Assembly: GCA_937934635.1 (NCBI GenBank)
Contig: CALGZD010000262.1
Coordinates: forward strand, 1 to 6,276
DNA: 6,276 bases
Origin: an uncultured Deinococcales bacterium
GTDB taxonomy: Bacteria; Deinococcota; Deinococci; Deinococcales; Trueperaceae
Direction: 5' to 3'
The position numbers and the translations under genes were made by a program. Positions 4,916 to 6,276 of this stretch are shown in pieces (positions within the stretch are counted from its first letter, which is position 1; each line of letters begins with the position of its first letter). A model generated the notes under the pieces. It worked only from the letters and a program-made list of their open reading frames with translations. It was not told the origin of the DNA and did not search any database.

Positions 4916-6133
4916 ATGTGGTACAAAATTGGACTTGATAAGTTTCTCTCACTCTTTTTAGTCACTACTGTATTTATTTGTATTGGCTTTTTAATTATGA
5001 GTGCTGAGTTGCTCACGGATATTTTTGGGACTAGTTTGTTTGGCTCGAGCTACGTCTTAGTCACCCTATGCCTCATTGCAATCCTATTTTCCATCATTGT
5101 AATTACACTCTTTCAAGTACTGATTCATAACAAAACACATAGTTCTGATACCGAAAAACAAAAACAGTTAGCACTCTGGACCGAGCGCTGGAGTCGCATT
5201 TTCCATAGTGATGATAATAGTTTAAGGGCAGATATCGTCCAAAAACACGACCCTATCGCAGCAGAAGCGCTACTTACCATGCGTGAAACCCTCAAAGGCG
5301 AAACATCAAACAAGTTTGCTCAACTCTATGTCAACTATGGCTTTATGCAACACGACTTCCAAAAGCTACAAACCAGTCGTCTGCCTGAAGTACATATTCA
5401 AGCGCTTGACCGCTTAGCCATGCTCAGGCATAAAGATGCTACACCAATCCTTTTAAACGAAATCAACCATCCCAATAAAGAACTCCGTAATCATGCCCTC
5501 TTTGCACTTGCCAGAACCTACGGCAGAGTAGATGTGAACGACGAACAACTGATTAATATCTTCTATCCAATTATTCGCAAGTTCGACCTGAGCAGTGGTG
5601 TCTTGGAAAAGGTTTTCAACCTACTTGAAAGTCGCAGTGTTGTGCTTCTTGACCATTTCATCCGCAGTGAACCAAACATTCCTGAAAAAATGATTGACGC
5701 AGCCTTTAGAAGTATCGGTCATTCAAACAATCCAGACCTTGCCGATTGGTGCATACCTTGGCTCAAAAGCTACAATCCTGAAATCAAAGCAGGTGCATTA
5801 CGTGCGCTGGCGCAGCTCAACCATGTACCGCCCGAAGCGTCACAGCTAGTACTGGACTGTTTAGAAGATGAAAAGTGGTTCATCCAAGTACAGGCTGCCA
5901 ATGCATGTGTAGGTTTAAGTTGTGGTGGGGTCGAGCAAGCACTTATGAAGTATCTTGACCATGAAAGTTGGTGGATGCGCTTTGCAACTGCCAAAGCGCT
6001 TTCAGAGCGTGGTCCTGCTGCACGGCAGCTTTTGAGATGGGCGAGCCAAAAACATCCTGATGAATATGCTCGAAATATGGCGAGTTATCATATTAGTATT
6101 TATCGGGATAAGGATATTGCTGCTGCTGCTTAA
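4916..6133 (+). CDS. Membrane-anchored HEAT-repeat protein
   Basis: The 405-residue protein has two N-terminal transmembrane helices (about residues 10-32 and 45-70) joined by a short loop, then a soluble region from about 72 onward. The basic/acidic pattern after the second helix suggests both ends are cytoplasmic. Residues about 155-375 hold HEAT-like helical pairs, for example HIQALDRLAMLRH followed by PNKELRNHALFALARTYG, EIKAGALRALAQL, WFIQVQAANACVGL and WWMRFATAKALSERG, with the Ala/Leu-Arg spacing typical of HEAT_2 repeats. Such repeats form protein-binding solenoids and no catalytic motif is visible, so the likely role is a membrane scaffold. It is 31 bp downstream of the receiver protein on the same strand, so co-transcription and physical contact are reasonable guesses. 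Membrane HEAT proteins are sometimes found near exopolysaccharide glycosyltransferases, but none is present here: the next gene is convergent. Confidence 0.85.
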   Translation: MWYKIGLDKFLSLFLVTTVFICIGFLIMSAELLTDIFGTSLFGSSYVLVTLCLIAILFSIIVITLFQVLIHNKTHSSDTEKQKQLALWTERWSRIFHSDDNSLRADIVQKHDPIAAEALLTMRETLKGETSNKFAQLYVNYGFMQHDFQKLQTSRLPEVHIQALDRLAMLRHKDATPILLNEINHPNKELRNHALFALARTYGRVDVNDEQLINIFYPIIRKFDLSSGVLEKVFNLLESRSVVLLDHFIRSEPNIPEKMIDAAFRSIGHSNNPDLADWCIPWLKSYNPEIKAGALRALAQLNHVPPEASQLVLDCLEDEKWFIQVQAANACVGLSCGGVEQALMKYLDHESWWMRFATAKALSERGPAARQLLRWASQKHPDEYARNMASYHISIYRDKDIAAAA

Positions 6134-6161
6134 GATAAGTTTACTTCTACCAATTTTAAAT

Positions 6162-6276
6162 TCAAGACTTTTTTGAATCCAAAAAGCTTTTAAAATTTTC
6201 TTTTACAGTTTGTGTATTTGGATGTTGTTCACCCAGACTCTTTTCAAAAATCCGAATTGATTCTCGGTAAAGCGGT
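6162..6276 (-). CDS. TPR protein of kinesin-light-chain type, C-terminal fragment
   Basis: The last 37 residues of a minus-strand gene enter from the right edge. The visible peptide contains YRESIRIFEKSLGEQHPNT followed by a lysine-rich helix ending in SKKS and a TGA stop at 6162-6164. The pattern aromatic-x-x-[S/A]-[I/L]-x-I-x-E-x-x-LG-x-x-HPxT is the signature of the 42-residue TPR units seen in kinesin light chain-like bacterial proteins (TPR_10/TPR_12 type). The final repeat is cut short after its first helix and turn, as is common at the end of such arrays. Upstream domains are outside the window, so function cannot be assigned. It converges with the HEAT gene; the stops are 28 bases apart and no clear terminator lies between them. 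Confidence 0.75.
   Translation of the reverse strand, partial: PLYRESIRIFEKSLGEQHPNTQTVKENFKSFLDSKKS

Noticed and set aside
4816..5016. Minus-strand open frame over the response regulator/HEAT junction
   Set aside because: It is antisense to the conserved REC C-terminus and the HEAT protein's first membrane helix; no domain and no convincing start signals.
5125..5994. Minus-strand open frames at 5125-5313 and 5770-5994
   Set aside because: They are antisense to the HEAT-repeat coding sequence, with low-complexity products; explained as shadow frames.
6152..6197. AT-rich hairpin as a terminator between the convergent genes
   Set aside because: The arms AATTTTAAA and TTTAAAATT are far apart, almost purely A/T, and lie largely within the coding end of the minus-strand TPR gene; too weak to call.

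Overview
The window is a roughly 40% GC bacterial chromosomal segment with ordinary bacterial gene spacing: divergent and convergent gene pairs, intrinsic terminators, and Shine-Dalgarno sites in front of some genes. The phylum cannot be fixed from this sequence. The type I pantothenate kinase (CoaA) resembles both the enterobacterial and the actinobacterial enzymes. Its start lies only a few bases after a good -10 box, as in lineages where leaderless mRNAs are common. No tRNA, rRNA, CRISPR array, transposase or phage gene was seen.

Layout. Bases 1-118 (minus) are the N-terminal end of a short-chain dehydrogenase/reductase. Bases 119-478 are intergenic and hold two minus-strand hairpin terminators and one copy (A) of a 70-bp dispersed repeat. 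Bases 479-1759 (minus) encode an exported or membrane-anchored TPR-like protein with an internally duplicated module and a 12-bp tandem repeat near its N-terminus. Bases 1760-2054 separate it from the divergent coaA and contain promoters for both genes and a six-unit, 18-bp tandem array abutting the coaA -10 box. Bases 2055-2978 (plus) are coaA. Bases 2979-3642 are a gene-poor stretch with a 3' hairpin, a 39-bp near-perfect palindrome and two more copies (B and C) of the dispersed repeat. Bases 3643-4884 (plus) encode a response regulator with a degenerate N-terminal receiver, a long disordered linker and an intact C-terminal receiver. Bases 4916-6133 (plus) encode a two-helix membrane protein with HEAT repeats, 31 bp downstream and probably in the same operon. 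Bases 6162-6276 (minus) are the C-terminal end of a kinesin-light-chain-type TPR protein that runs off the window.

How they may work together. coaA and the dehydrogenase fragment look like metabolic genes. The receiver-only regulator and the membrane HEAT protein look like a two-gene signalling unit in which a phosphorylated receiver acts through protein contacts rather than DNA binding. That link is an inference from adjacency and domain content. The most unusual DNA features are the three copies of one repeat family, with copy C possibly nested inside copy B, and the 18-bp minisatellite at the coaA promoter.
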